A DNA stretch of 64,000 nucleotides from Aldehydirespirator sp965219165 (GCA_965219165.1 CBDCMW010000002.1:1674001-1738000); one strand, 5' to 3'; counted from the first letter of the stretch, positions 10,611 to 19,375 are shown. Numbers and translations are program-made. The notes: generated from the sequence alone by a model not told the origin.

Positions 10611-11774
10611 ATGGAGCTGATCGAGGGAGCGGTTCGCACCTACGACTGGGGGTCGCTCACGGCCATCCCGGACCTGCTCGGTCGTCCCGCTACCGGGGAG
10701 CCCTGGGCCGAGCTATGGCTGGGCGCCCATCGGGCCGCGCCGGCGACGGTGGGAGCGCGAGCGGAGCCGCTAGATCGGCTGATCGCCTCCGATCCGGTCG
10801 CCGCGCTCGGCCCCGCGGTGGCGTCGCGTTACGGCCGGCTGCCGTTCCTGCTGAAGGTGCTGGCCGCGGCCGCGCCCCTGTCGCTTCAGGCCCATCCGTC
10901 GGCGGAGCAGGCCTCGGCGGGATTCGAGCGCGAGGAGGCTTTGGGCATCCCCGTGGACGCGCCGCGACGGATGTTCCGGGACCGCTCGGCCAAGCCCGAG
11001 CTGATCTGCGCGCTCAGTGGTTTCGAGGCGCTGTGCGGGCTGAGCGATCCGTTGCGGACAGCGCCGTTGCTCGACACCCTCGACGCGCCGGGCCTGGATC
11101 CGCTGCGTCAACGCCTCCAGGGGCAGTCCGGTTCGCAGATGCGCGACCTGCTCGCATGGCTGCTGTACCTCGACCGGCCTGAGGCGGCCCTGCTGGCAGA
11201 GTCCGCGGCCGAGGCCTGCGCGGCCTCGGCATGCGAAGACGAGTGGTCCGGACTCCGGTCCGCGGTGGCCGATCTGGGGAACCGCCACCCCGGCGACGCC
11301 GCAGTGGCGGCTGCCCTGTTGTTGAACCATGTCGTGCTCGCGCCGGGCGAAGCCCTGTTCCTGGATTCGGGATGCCTCCACGCCTATCTGGGTGGCACCG
11401 CGGTAGAGCTGATGGCCGACTCCGACAACGTCGTGCGGGGTGGGCTGACGTCCAAGCACGTGGATGCGGCCGCACTGGTGGAGGTCATCGACGGTACGGC
11501 GTCGGATGCGCTGGTCCAGCGGCCCGAGCCGGTCGACGGCGTCGTCACCTACAGAACGACTGCGGCAGAGTTCTCGCTGCGGCGACTGGATGTGGACGGG
11601 TCGTCGGCGGTGGCCACCGGGCCCGCGGTGCTGCTGTGCACCGAAGGCTGCGTCGAGGCGAACGGGGTGACCCTGGACCGCGGGGCCGCGGCCTGGTCCG
11701 ATGCCGGCGAGCCGCAGGTGGCGGTGGAGGGGCGGGGCACGCTGTTTTGCGCCAGCGTCGGCGCCGGGGTATAG
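10611..11774 (+). CDS. manA: mannose-6-phosphate isomerase, class I
   Basis: Interconverts fructose-6-phosphate and mannose-6-phosphate, the entry to GDP-mannose. 387 residues of the cupin type I PMI family. The zinc-binding QAHPS motif lies near residue 93 with the following PELICAL (Glu ligand) and, later, the His ligand in FLDSGCLHAYLGG. The conserved DNVVRGGLTSKHVD signature is complete. ATG start 33 bp after the SIS gene. A promoter for the next gene, ahcY, lies inside its last codons. Confidence 0.95.
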   Translation: MELIEGAVRTYDWGSLTAIPDLLGRPATGEPWAELWLGAHRAAPATVGARAEPLDRLIASDPVAALGPAVASRYGRLPFLLKVLAAAAPLSLQAHPSAEQASAGFEREEALGIPVDAPRRMFRDRSAKPELICALSGFEALCGLSDPLRTAPLLDTLDAPGLDPLRQRLQGQSGSQMRDLLAWLLYLDRPEAALLAESAAEACAASACEDEWSGLRSAVADLGNRHPGDAAVAAALLLNHVVLAPGEALFLDSGCLHAYLGGTAVELMADSDNVVRGGLTSKHVDAAALVEVIDGTASDALVQRPEPVDGVVTYRTTAAEFSLRRLDVDGSSAVATGPAVLLCTEGCVEANGVTLDRGAAAWSDAGEPQVAVEGRGTLFCASVGAGV

Positions 11775-11775
11775 C
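11747..11775 (+). promoter_or_regulatory. sigma-70-like promoter for ahcY inside the end of manA
   Basis: TTGCGC at 11747-11752 and TATAGC at 11770-11775 are separated by exactly 17 bp. The ahcY ATG is at 11787, so transcription would begin only a few bases before the start codon, and no Shine-Dalgarno sequence is visible. Leaderless mRNAs are common in actinobacteria. Confidence 0.55.
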
Positions 11776-11786
11776 TTCTGTTTTCT

Positions 11787-13217
11787 ATGGACATGCGTGT
11801 TGCGGATCTCTCTCTGGGCCCGCTCGGCCGCGCCGAGATCCGCCTGGCCGAGCATGAGATGCCTGGGCTGATGGCGCTGCGGGGCCGCTACACCGACGAT
11901 CAGCCCCTGGCCGGCGCCCGGATCGCCGGATCGCTGCACATGACGGTTCAGACGGCGGTGCTCATCGAGACTCTGGTCGCTCTGGGCGCTCAGGTCCGGT
12001 GGGCGAGCTGCAACATCTTCTCCACCCAGGACCACGCCGCCGCGGCCGTCGCGGTCGGCCCCGGCGGCACGGTCGATGAACCCCAGGGAGTGCCGGTGTT
12101 CGCCTGGAAGGGGGAGACCCTCGGCGAATACTGGTGGGCCACCGAGCAGATCTTCCGCTGGTCCGGCGGTCGCGGGCCTAATCTCATCCTCGACGACGGC
12201 GGCGACGCCACTCTGCTGGTCCACAAGGGGCTCGAGTACGAGCGGTCCGGGCCGGTGCCCGAGGCCGCGGACGACGACTCCGAGGAGTGGTCGGTGTTCC
12301 TCGACCGGCTGCGGTCGATCGCCTCGGAAGACCCCGGGTTCTTCTCGCGGATCGTGCCGTCCATCCGGGGGATGTCCGAGGAGACGACCACGGGCGTGAT
12401 GCGGCTGCAGCAGATGCTGGAGCGAGGCGAGTTGCTGTTCCCGGCCGTGAACGTGAACGACTCGGTCACCAAATCCAAGTTCGACAACCACTACGGCTGC
12501 CGTCACTCGCTGATCGACGGGATAAACCGGGCCACCGACGTCATGATCGGCGGGAAGGTGGCTGTGGTGTGCGGCTTCGGCGATGTCGGCAAGGGCTGCG
12601 CGGCAGCTCTGCGGGGCCAGGGAGCCAGAGTCATCGTGACCGAGATCGATCCGATCTGCGCTCTGCAAGCGGCCATGGAGGGCTATGAGGTGAACACCCT
12701 GGAGGCGGTGGTGTCCATCGGCGACATATTCGTCACCGCCACCGGCAATGCGGGCGTCGTCAGTGCCGGGCACATGGCCCGCATGAAGCACCAGGCCATC
12801 GTGGGCAACATCGGCCACTTCGACAACGAAGTGGATGTGGCCGGGCTGAACCGGATGTCCGACGTTCAGAGGGTCAACATCAAGCCGCAGGTGGACGAGC
12901 ACGTCTTCGGCGACGGCCACTCGGTGCTAGTCCTCTCGGAGGGTCGCCTGCTCAATCTGGGCAACGCCACTGGACACCCGAGCTTCGTGATGTCGTGCAG
13001 CTTCACCAATCAGGTTCTGGCCCAGATGGATTTGTACGCCCGCGCCGACTCCATGCCCGTCGCTGTGACCACTCTGCCCCGCCGCCTCGACGAGGAAGTG
13101 GCCCGCCTGCACCTGGAGGCGCTCGGCGTCCGCCTGACCAGGCTCACCTCGCGACAGGCCGACTACCTCGGCGTTGACGTCGACGGACCCTACAAGCCGG
13201 ACCACTACCGCTACTGA
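11787..13217 (+). CDS. ahcY: S-adenosylhomocysteine hydrolase
   Basis: Cleaves S-adenosylhomocysteine to adenosine and homocysteine, removing the product inhibitor of methyltransferases. 476 residues, normal for the family. Seen: SLHMTVQTAVLIETL near residue 50, NVNDSVTKSKFDN (substrate-binding Lys/Asp) near 225, the NAD-binding VVCGFGDVGKGCA near 256, VGNIGHFDNE, and the family C-terminus DGPYKPDHYRY, whose Lys and Tyr reach into the partner subunit's NAD site. The first ATG is used although a second follows two codons later. It is probably transcribed from its own promoter within manA. Confidence 0.97.
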   Translation: MDMRVADLSLGPLGRAEIRLAEHEMPGLMALRGRYTDDQPLAGARIAGSLHMTVQTAVLIETLVALGAQVRWASCNIFSTQDHAAAAVAVGPGGTVDEPQGVPVFAWKGETLGEYWWATEQIFRWSGGRGPNLILDDGGDATLLVHKGLEYERSGPVPEAADDDSEEWSVFLDRLRSIASEDPGFFSRIVPSIRGMSEETTTGVMRLQQMLERGELLFPAVNVNDSVTKSKFDNHYGCRHSLIDGINRATDVMIGGKVAVVCGFGDVGKGCAAALRGQGARVIVTEIDPICALQAAMEGYEVNTLEAVVSIGDIFVTATGNAGVVSAGHMARMKHQAIVGNIGHFDNEVDVAGLNRMSDVQRVNIKPQVDEHVFGDGHSVLVLSEGRLLNLGNATGHPSFVMSCSFTNQVLAQMDLYARADSMPVAVTTLPRRLDEEVARLHLEALGVRLTRLTSRQADYLGVDVDGPYKPDHYRY

Positions 13218-13252
13218 CCGCGCCGCACCCCACCAACTCGTACTCTTGGCCC

Positions 13253-14965
13253 GTGCGCAATCGCCTGTCCCTGCTGGTGCTGGCTGCGGCCCCGGCGGTG
13301 GCCTTCGTGGTGTGGGCGGCGCCCGCCGCAGCTCAGGACCTGGAGTATCCGGGCGGTACGTTCTCCGACGACAACGTCAGCGTCCATGAGGCCAACATCG
13401 AGGCCCTAGCCGCGGCCGGCATCACCGCGGGCTGCGGGACTGGGGAGCATCGCTATTGCCCGTCGGATCCGGTGTCGCGGGCGCAGATGGCGTCGTTCTT
13501 GGCGAGGGCTTTGGAGTTGCCGGCTGCGGCTGAGGACTATTTCGGTGACGACGACGGCAGTGTCAATGAGGCCGGCATCAATGCGCTGCGGGAGGCGGGG
13601 ATCACCTTGGGCTGTGGTCGGGGTGCGGATCGCTATTGCCCGTCGGATCCGGTGTCGCGGGCGCAGATGGCGTCGTTCTTGGCGAGGGCTTTGGAGTTGC
13701 CGGCTGCGGCTGAGGACTATTTCGGTGACGACGACGGCAGTGTCCATGAGGCTGGCATCAATGCGCTGCGGGAGGCGGGGATCACCTTGGGCTGTGGTCG
13801 GGGTGCGGATCGCTATTGCCCGTCGGATCCGGTGTCACGCGAGCAGATGGCGTCCTTCCTGGCACGAGCGCTGGGCCTCGAACCGATCGAGCCGCTGCCA
13901 GTGCCCTGGCGACTCGAGCTTGTGATCGGCGGACTCGAGGGCGGCACGACCGATCTTCAGGCACCTGCTGGCGACGATCGGCTGTTCCTGGTGCTCAAGG
14001 ACGGCCTCATCCGCATCATCTCCGACGGCGGCTTCCTGCCCGAGCCGTTCCTGGACATCCGCGAACTCGTCCGCAAGGACGCCTCCGAACGGGGGATGCT
14101 CGGCATGGCCTTCCATCCGGGCTATGCCGACAACGGCAGGGTCTATGTGTTCTACACCGATCTCGACGGTCACAGCCAGGTCTTCGAGTATCGGGTTGAC
14201 GCCGAGGATCCCAACCGCGCCGATCCGCGGAGCGCCCGTCAAGTCATCACGTTCGAGCAGCGTCCCACGTCCCCCACCCACAAGGGGGGACAGCTCCAGT
14301 TCGGCGCTGACGGCTACCTCTACATCGCCGTGGGTGACGGGGGAGGGGTCGGCGACCCGTTCGGGCACGGCCAGAACCCGTCTACCGAGTTGGCGACCAT
14401 CGTCCGCATCGACGTCGACTCGGGCGACCCCTACGCCATCCCGCCCGACAACCCCTTTGTCAGCACCGGCGGGGGCCTTCCAGAGGTCTGGGCGTACGGC
14501 TTGCGCAATCCGTGGAGGTTCAGTTTCGACGAGGGACGGATCTACATCGCCGACGTGGGCCAGGTGATGCGGGAGGAGGTGAACGTCGCCGACGCGGCCA
14601 CCGGCGGGATCAACTACGGCTGGAACGTGCTGGAGGGATCGGTGTGTCTCGCTGAGGAGACCTGCGACACGGCTGGCTTGTTCGTCCCCCAGGTGGAGTA
14701 CCCCCGCGACGACGGAGTCTCGGTCATCGGCGGCTACGTCTACCGGGGTTCGGCGATCCCCGAGATGGTCGGCCGATACTTCTACGCGGACTTTGTTGGC
14801 AAGTGGATCCGGACGTTCGCCTACGACGGTGAGGTTCGTGAGCACTACGACTGGTCGAGAGCCGTCGAACGGCCGAGATTCGTGTGGTCGTTCGGCGTCG
14901 ACGGTCACGGCGAGATCTATGTGCTGGGTCGCTGGGACGTGTGGAAGGTGGTGCCCAACTCGTGA
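13253..14965 (+). CDS. secreted SLH-like repeat protein with PQQ-type sugar dehydrogenase domain
   Basis: A 570-residue exported protein: signal peptide (VRNRL..LVLAAAPAVAFVV..APAAAQ), three SLH-like repeats of about 60 residues (pattern F.DDD.SV.EA.I.AL..AGIT.GCG....YCPSDPVSRAQMASFLARAL), then from about residue 220 a six-bladed glucose/sorbosone dehydrogenase (GSDH) domain. Typical GSDH blocks seen are GMLGMAFHPGYADNGRVYVFYT, HKGGQLQFG.DGYLYIAVGDGG, AYGLRNPWRFSFD and the blade ending GGYVYRG. The repeats probably attach it to the cell surface. Family members oxidise sugars with PQQ; PQQ use and substrate are inferred. A cytochrome c lipoprotein lies convergently next to it and could be the electron acceptor. 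Confidence 0.88.
   Translation: MRNRLSLLVLAAAPAVAFVVWAAPAAAQDLEYPGGTFSDDNVSVHEANIEALAAAGITAGCGTGEHRYCPSDPVSRAQMASFLARALELPAAAEDYFGDDDGSVNEAGINALREAGITLGCGRGADRYCPSDPVSRAQMASFLARALELPAAAEDYFGDDDGSVHEAGINALREAGITLGCGRGADRYCPSDPVSREQMASFLARALGLEPIEPLPVPWRLELVIGGLEGGTTDLQAPAGDDRLFLVLKDGLIRIISDGGFLPEPFLDIRELVRKDASERGMLGMAFHPGYADNGRVYVFYTDLDGHSQVFEYRVDAEDPNRADPRSARQVITFEQRPTSPTHKGGQLQFGADGYLYIAVGDGGGVGDPFGHGQNPSTELATIVRIDVDSGDPYAIPPDNPFVSTGGGLPEVWAYGLRNPWRFSFDEGRIYIADVGQVMREEVNVADAATGGINYGWNVLEGSVCLAEETCDTAGLFVPQVEYPRDDGVSVIGGYVYRGSAIPEMVGRYFYADFVGKWIRTFAYDGEVREHYDWSRAVERPRFVWSFGVDGHGEIYVLGRWDVWKVVPNS
13450..13870 (+). repeat. near-identical 180-bp tandem repeat in the SLH region
   Basis: Two consecutive 180-bp units (from about 13450 and 13630) are almost identical base by base, and a third starts at 13810 before diverging. 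The only change noted within the AAC/CAT codon region converts SVNEAG to SVHEAG. Near identity at the DNA level indicates recent duplication or gene conversion. Confidence 0.9.
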
Positions 14966-15002
14966 ACCGTTCGCCGGTCGCTTCCAGCGGACCCGTGACC
15001 GC

Positions 15003-15731
15003 TCAGCCGTCCCTGAGGCTCATTGTGTAGGCCGCTACGGTCTCAATCTGCGCTCGAGTCAGACCGGGCGGCTTCGGCTCGTAGTCCCAGCCCTCCATCA
15101 CAGTGCCCTTCACACCGAATCGGATCACCTCGATGACGGAGTTGAGGTTCAGGGTCGAGGTGGCGAGGTCGGCGCCCGTGCCGCCCCGTCCGTCGGCGCC
15201 ATGGCAAGTGTCGCAGGTAGCGTCGATGAAGACGGTGAATCCGTCGACTGCCGGTTCTGGTGCCAGCGTCGTCGTGGTGGTGGTCGTGCTGGTGGTGGTG
15301 GTCGTGCTGGTGGTGGTGGTCGAGTTCGCGGTGGTCGAGTTCGCGGTGGTCGAGTTCGCGGTGGTCGTGCTGGTGGTCGTGGCCGTGCTGGTGGTCGTGG
15401 TGGTCGTGCTGGCGGTGGTGGTTGTTGTGATAGAGGGAAGCGCCTCGGTTGTCGTAGCGGTGTCACCAGTCGCGTCTGCGGGGATGCTGGGGTCAGGTGT
15501 GGTCGTAGTCACGCTGTCGGCCCCAGCTGTCGTGCTAGTGCGGGGGGCTGCGTTGTCGGTGACGGAGGCTGTGTTCGATGCATCCGCCGCACTAGGGACC
15601 GGTGCCGTTGATGTCGTGGGGGTTACGGAGACATCCCGGCCCGTGGTATCGACACCGGCTCTGAGGCTGTCGTCGGCCGCGCAACCGGAAACCAGCAGGG
15701 CCGCCACGAGCAGGAGCCTCACGGGGTGCAT
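15003..15731 (-). CDS. lipoprotein cytochrome c with long Thr-rich linker
   Basis: About 242 residues. ATG 15731 gives a lipoprotein signal peptide with lipobox LLVSGC, which decided the start; upstream in-frame codons add a non-signal leader. Residues about 25-165 are a low-complexity stretch made almost wholly of Thr, Ser, Ala and Asn, a spacer typical of surface proteins and probably O-glycosylated. The C-terminal 75 residues form a small class I cytochrome c with the haem motif CDTCHG and a likely axial Met in GTVMEGW. Known homologues carry electrons outside the membrane. It is convergent with the GSDH protein, so a dehydrogenase-cytochrome partnership is plausible but unproven. Confidence 0.85.
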   Translation of the reverse strand: MHPVRLLLVAALLVSGCAADDSLRAGVDTTGRDVSVTPTTSTAPVPSAADASNTASVTDNAAPRTSTTAGADSVTTTTPDPSIPADATGDTATTTEALPSITTTTTASTTTTTTSTATTTSTTTANSTTANSTTANSTTTTSTTTTTSTTTTTTTLAPEPAVDGFTVFIDATCDTCHGADGRGGTGADLATSTLNLNSVIEVIRFGVKGTVMEGWDYEPKPPGLTRAQIETVAAYTMSLRDG

Positions 15732-15796
15732 GGCAAGTGACGCTACCGGTACCGTAGTCGCGGCCTTGACGGACGAAGCGCTGAAGGGGGCACACA

Positions 15797-16678
15797 ATGG
15801 TGGTCGAACGGGGGTGCTGGACGGCTCCTGAAGCGCTCAGCGGGGCCGATGCGGCTTCCTTCGCCAAGAGAGTGGAAGAGCTCGGCTACTCGCAGCTGTG
15901 GGTGGGGGAGACCTTCGGGCGCGACCCGTTCGCCCTGGCCGCGCACCTGGGCGCGGTCACGTCCACCCTCGGGCTCGCCACCGGGATCGCCAACGTCTAC
16001 AACCGGCACGCAGGCGTGATGAAGCAGGGGGCCTACACCGTCGCCGAGCAGACCGGTGGCCGGTTCACGCTGGGCATCGGCGTTTCGAGCCCGGTGATCG
16101 TCAGCAAGATGCGGGGCATCCCGTACGGCAGGCCGCTCGCCTACATGCGGTCCTATCTTGAGGCCATGGAGGCCTCCCGGTACACCTCAGTGATGCCGCC
16201 GGAACCGGTGCCGGTGGTCCTCGCCGCTCTCGGCCCCCGGATGCTGGAGCTCGCGGCGGAGCGCACCGACGGTGCCCACCCCTACAACACCACCCCGGAG
16301 CACACCGCTTTCGCCCGCTCGGTGATGGGCCCCGACGCGCAGCTGTGCGTGGAGCAGAAGGTGATGCTCACCACAGACGCGCAGCAGGCCCGAGCCACCG
16401 GTGCCAAGGTCATGAGGTTCTATACCCGGGCGCCCGGGTACCGGGGCTGCTGGAAGCGCCTGGGCTTCGACGACGACGACATCGACGGGCTCTCGGACCG
16501 CTTCGTGGACGCCATGGTGGCCTGGGGCGACGCCGACGCCATCGAGCGGCGGCTGGCCGAGCACGCCGACGCCGGCGCCACCCAAGTGTGCGTGCAGGTG
16601 CTGCACCCCTCCTACGGGGTCGGCACGGTCGACTACGAGGCCCTGGCCGCTCTGGCCCCGGGTCCCTCCGAGGACTAG
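15797..16678 (+). CDS. LLM class F420-dependent oxidoreductase
   Basis: A 293-residue bacterial-luciferase-like TIM barrel. Visible family blocks are AKRVEELGYSQLWVGET, LGLATGIANVYNRHAG, TGGRFTLGIGVSSPVIV and VVLAALGPRMLELAAERTDGAHPYN. These match the F420-dependent LLM oxidoreductase subfamily common in actinobacteria; the hydride cofactor F420 is inferred from family, and the substrate is unknown. It is divergent from the cytochrome (65 bp between starts) and 14 bp upstream of an SDR enzyme. Confidence 0.85.
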   Translation: MVVERGCWTAPEALSGADAASFAKRVEELGYSQLWVGETFGRDPFALAAHLGAVTSTLGLATGIANVYNRHAGVMKQGAYTVAEQTGGRFTLGIGVSSPVIVSKMRGIPYGRPLAYMRSYLEAMEASRYTSVMPPEPVPVVLAALGPRMLELAAERTDGAHPYNTTPEHTAFARSVMGPDAQLCVEQKVMLTTDAQQARATGAKVMRFYTRAPGYRGCWKRLGFDDDDIDGLSDRFVDAMVAWGDADAIERRLAEHADAGATQVCVQVLHPSYGVGTVDYEALAALAPGPSED

Positions 16679-16692
16679 GGGCCGCCTGCCCC

Positions 16693-17589
16693 ATGGAGGA
16701 TCTCGCGGGCCGGGTGGCGGTGGTCACCGGGGGCGCCAGCGGCATCGGCCGGGCGCTGGCCGAGCGCTTCGCGGCCGAGTCCATGCGGGTGGTGGTGGCC
16801 GATATCGAGGAGCCGCCCCTGAGCGAGACCGTGCGGAGCATCCGGGCCGCCGGAGGCGAGGCGATCGCGGTGGCGTGCGACGTGGCGTCGTGGCCGTCGA
16901 TGGAGTCGCTGCGCGGCAAGGTCGTCGAGGCCTACGGCCCGGCCGATGTGCTGTGCAACAACGCCGGCGTGGCCGCCACCGGCAACGTCGCCGAGCTGTC
17001 CCTCAAGTCCTGGGAGTGGTGCCTGGGCGTCAACCTGTGGGGCGTGATCCACGGGTGCCGGGCCTTCCTTGGTGCCATGATCGAGCGGGGTTCGGGCCAT
17101 GTCGTCAACACCGCGTCGATACTGGGCCACATGTCCTCGACGGGCCTGGGCCCCTACAACGTCTCCAAACACGGGGTGGTGGCGCTCAGCGAGACGCTCC
17201 ACGCCGAGATGCTCGCCGCGGGAACCGGGGTGGGCGTCACCTGCCTGTGCCCCGGGCTGGTGTCCACCAACATCTTGGACTCCGAGCGCAACCGGCCCGA
17301 GCGGCTGCTGGATGAGGACGGAGCTGGCTCGTGGGACTCGGGCGCGGTCGCCGCCGGCGTGGGCGACGACGCCAGAGCCGCGATACGCGAGCTCTACAGT
17401 CAGGCCATGGACCCTTCACAGGTGGCGGACATGGTGATCGAGGCCATAGCCGCCGACCGGCTGTGGTTGTTCACCGACGTCGACTTCGACGCGGCTATAG
17501 CGGCGCGCCACCGCGACATCGAAGACAGGCGCACCCCCGGCAGCGCCGGGTCGATCGTGTCCAGCCTGCTGGACGGGCAGGGGGTCTGA
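16693..17589 (+). CDS. short-chain dehydrogenase/reductase
   Basis: A 298-residue classical SDR. The NAD(P)-binding TGGASGIGRALAERF is near residue 12, NNAG near 92, and the catalytic Tyr-Lys pair in GPYNVSKHG near 155. ATG 16693 puts the first beta strand at residue 8; the longer upstream frame overlaps the LLM gene and was rejected. Subfamily features (CPGLVSTNI and an extended C-terminus) fit SDRs acting on hydrophobic alcohols, but the substrate is unknown. It is probably co-transcribed with the LLM oxidoreductase. Confidence 0.9.
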   Translation: MEDLAGRVAVVTGGASGIGRALAERFAAESMRVVVADIEEPPLSETVRSIRAAGGEAIAVACDVASWPSMESLRGKVVEAYGPADVLCNNAGVAATGNVAELSLKSWEWCLGVNLWGVIHGCRAFLGAMIERGSGHVVNTASILGHMSSTGLGPYNVSKHGVVALSETLHAEMLAAGTGVGVTCLCPGLVSTNILDSERNRPERLLDEDGAGSWDSGAVAAGVGDDARAAIRELYSQAMDPSQVADMVIEAIAADRLWLFTDVDFDAAIAARHRDIEDRRTPGSAGSIVSSLLDGQGV

Positions 17590-17620
17590 CAGTGCTCGCC
17601 GCAACCTGGAAGGGCCGGCC

Positions 17621-18634
17621 GTGAGGGTCCTGGTCACCGGCGCCACTGGCTTCGTGGGATCCCATGTGGCCAAAGCCCTGCAGGACGCGGGCCACACCGT
17701 CCGGGCCTTTGTGCGTACTCCCGCCAAACTCGAGTCGGTGACCCAGCGGGTGGGAGTCGATCTCGGCTCCCTGGAGACGGTCCAGGGCGACATCGTCGAC
17801 GCCGTGGCGGTGACCGCAGCGGTCCGCGGTTGCGACGCGGTGGTCCACGCCGCGGCGGTGGTCAGCACCGATCCGACCTCCGAGACCGAGGTGGAGGAGA
17901 CCAACTTCGTAGGAGCGCTCAACGTGCTGGACTCCGCGGTCCACGCCGGCTGCGACCCGGTGGTGCACGTGTCCAGCGCCGCCGCGCTCTATCCCTTCAG
18001 CACCGATCCGGTGACCGCCGACCATCCGGTGGGCAATGCCCGGCAGGCCTATTCGCGATCCAAGGCCAGGTGCGAGCACCTCGCCCGGCGATTCCAAACC
18101 CTGGGTCACAGCGTCGTCATCGTCTATCCGGCGATGGTCATCGGCCCGGGCGACTACGGCGAGTCCACACAGGTCCAGCCGCTGAAGCTGTGGCTGACCA
18201 AGCCCTATCCCCGCGCGAGCTACACGGTGACGCTTGTCGATGTGCGCGACGTGGCTTCGGTGATAGCTGCTTGCATGCATACCGGCCGCGGCTCCAAGCG
18301 CTACATAATGTTCGGCCGGCATCTCACCGCCGCCGAGTTGCTGTCGCTGCTGTGCGAGGTCACGGGCCGGAGCCTCAAGTCGGTGCCGGTGCCCAAGGCG
18401 GTCTTCTCGCTGTGGGGCCGGGTCGGCGACCTGGCCCGCCGGTTCGGCCGCGACCTCGTGCTCACCACCGAGGGCGTCGAGTACATGTTCAACTACTGCG
18501 GCGGGGACAATTCTCTCACGGAGCAGGACACCGGCGTCCGCCTGCGGCCTGCTTCCGAATCGCTGGCCGATGCCATCGCATGGATGCGGGACAACGGGTA
18601 CATCACGGCCGAGGAGGCCGGGGCAGTAGCGTAG
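17621..18634 (+). CDS. NAD-dependent epimerase/dehydratase (extended SDR, 3-beta-HSD-like)
   Basis: A 337-residue extended SDR beginning VRVLVTGATGFVGSHVAKAL (Rossmann motif TGATGFVG). A conserved serine-rich strand VHVSSAAALYPF, followed by AYSRSKARCE with the catalytic Tyr and Lys, lies near residue 145. The C-terminal half resembles the dihydroflavonol reductase/3-beta-hydroxysteroid dehydrogenase group rather than sugar epimerases. GTG start 31 bp after the preceding SDR; the three oxidoreductases from 15797 may form one pathway of unknown substrate. Confidence 0.83.
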   Translation: MRVLVTGATGFVGSHVAKALQDAGHTVRAFVRTPAKLESVTQRVGVDLGSLETVQGDIVDAVAVTAAVRGCDAVVHAAAVVSTDPTSETEVEETNFVGALNVLDSAVHAGCDPVVHVSSAAALYPFSTDPVTADHPVGNARQAYSRSKARCEHLARRFQTLGHSVVIVYPAMVIGPGDYGESTQVQPLKLWLTKPYPRASYTVTLVDVRDVASVIAACMHTGRGSKRYIMFGRHLTAAELLSLLCEVTGRSLKSVPVPKAVFSLWGRVGDLARRFGRDLVLTTEGVEYMFNYCGGDNSLTEQDTGVRLRPASESLADAIAWMRDNGYITAEEAGAVA

Positions 18635-18650
18635 CGTCACTTGAGCTAAG

Positions 18651-18678
18651 TTTTCAATCTATTCTACTAAGTTATAGT
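18651..18678 (+). promoter_or_regulatory. AT-rich candidate promoter for comF-hpf-secA
   Basis: The 75-bp gap before comF is strikingly AT-rich. TATAGT at 18673-18678 is a good -10 and TTTTCA at 18651-18656 is a fair -35 with a 16-bp spacer. The GTG start is 31 bp downstream of the -10. Confidence 0.45.
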
Positions 18679-18709
18679 CATTGCCGCTCCAGAGGTGTAG
18701 GCTGCGGTC

Positions 18710-19237
18710 GTGCAGGAAATCGAGGGCGTGGACGAGCTGTGGGCAGGCTGGTGCCATGAGGGTGCCGCGGCCGAGTTGGTGCGCGCGCTCAAGTACGGCC
18801 GGGTCACCGCGGCGGTGACTCCGATGGCCGATCGGATGGCGTCGGTAGCGTCTTCGGTGCAGGCCGCGGACCTGGTCACCTGGGTGCCGTGCAGCCCGAC
18901 GCGGCGCCGGGACCGCGGCTTCGACCCCGCCGAGCTGCTGGCCCGGGCCCTGGCCCGGAGGCTGCGGCTGCGGGCCCGCCGGCTGCTGCGCCGGCTCGAC
19001 GACGAACCCCAGACGGCCCGCACCCACCAGGGCCGCCTGGCCGGCCCCAGGCTGGCGGTGCGGCCTGGCCGCCTGGCCGGAGTAGTGCTAGTGGTCGACG
19101 ATGTGTGCACCACCGGCTCGACGCTGCGGGTCGCGGCCGAGGCGCTGCGGTGCGGCGGCGCCGCCGCGGTGGTGGCCGCGGTGGCCACTGTGGCGCCCGC
19201 GCCGCCGCGGCAGCCAGTCGCGGTACCTCTACGATGA
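18710..19237 (+). CDS. comF: ComF family phosphoribosyltransferase-like protein
   Basis: A 175-residue type I PRTase fold. ELVRALKYG opens the conserved region, VPCSPTRRRDRGFDPAELLA is the ComF signature, and VVLVVDDVCTTGSTL is the PRPP-binding loop. In competent bacteria ComF helps bring in single-stranded DNA; its role in actinobacteria is unclear. The N-terminal four-cysteine zinc module of longer ComF proteins is absent: the protein starts directly at the PRTase part, and the upstream region is non-coding promoter-like DNA. The comF, hpf, secA order is conserved in actinobacteria. Confidence 0.87.
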   Translation: MQEIEGVDELWAGWCHEGAAAELVRALKYGRVTAAVTPMADRMASVASSVQAADLVTWVPCSPTRRRDRGFDPAELLARALARRLRLRARRLLRRLDDEPQTARTHQGRLAGPRLAVRPGRLAGVVLVVDDVCTTGSTLRVAAEALRCGGAAAVVAAVATVAPAPPRQPVAVPLR

Positions 19238-19253
19238 TGGCGCATCGAAGCCC

Positions 19254-19353
19254 AGAGGCCGAGCGGATAGGAGCAAGTCATGAGGATCCTTGTCAGACCG
19301 CCGAGCGAGGCCGTGGCCCGAGCGGCCCGTGAGCGCAGCGAACAAGAGCGGGG
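19254..19353 (+). repeat. dispersed intergenic repeat, copy A
   Basis: Begins AGAGGCCGAGCGGA (19254) and after a variable spacer carries the core from 19303 to 19353, whose central block is CCCGAGCGGCCCGTGAGCGC followed by AGCGAACAAGAGCGGG. The same pair of blocks recurs at 30.3, 50.9-51.1 and 51.5 kb. It lies 16 bp after the comF stop. Confidence 0.85.
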
Positions 19354-19375
19354 AAGCTAGGCAGGGAGGTTGGAC

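Noticed and set aside
10770..12920. 716-codon open frame on the minus strand
   Set aside because: It lies antisense to manA and ahcY, both with clear family motifs; high GC content creates long antisense frames here.
13450..13870. CRISPR-like or phage-type direct repeats
   Set aside because: The 180-bp units are in frame and encode SLH-like domains of a secreted protein.
15103..15831. Val-rich 242-residue plus-strand protein
   Set aside because: The Val run is the antisense of the Thr-rich linker of the cytochrome lipoprotein.
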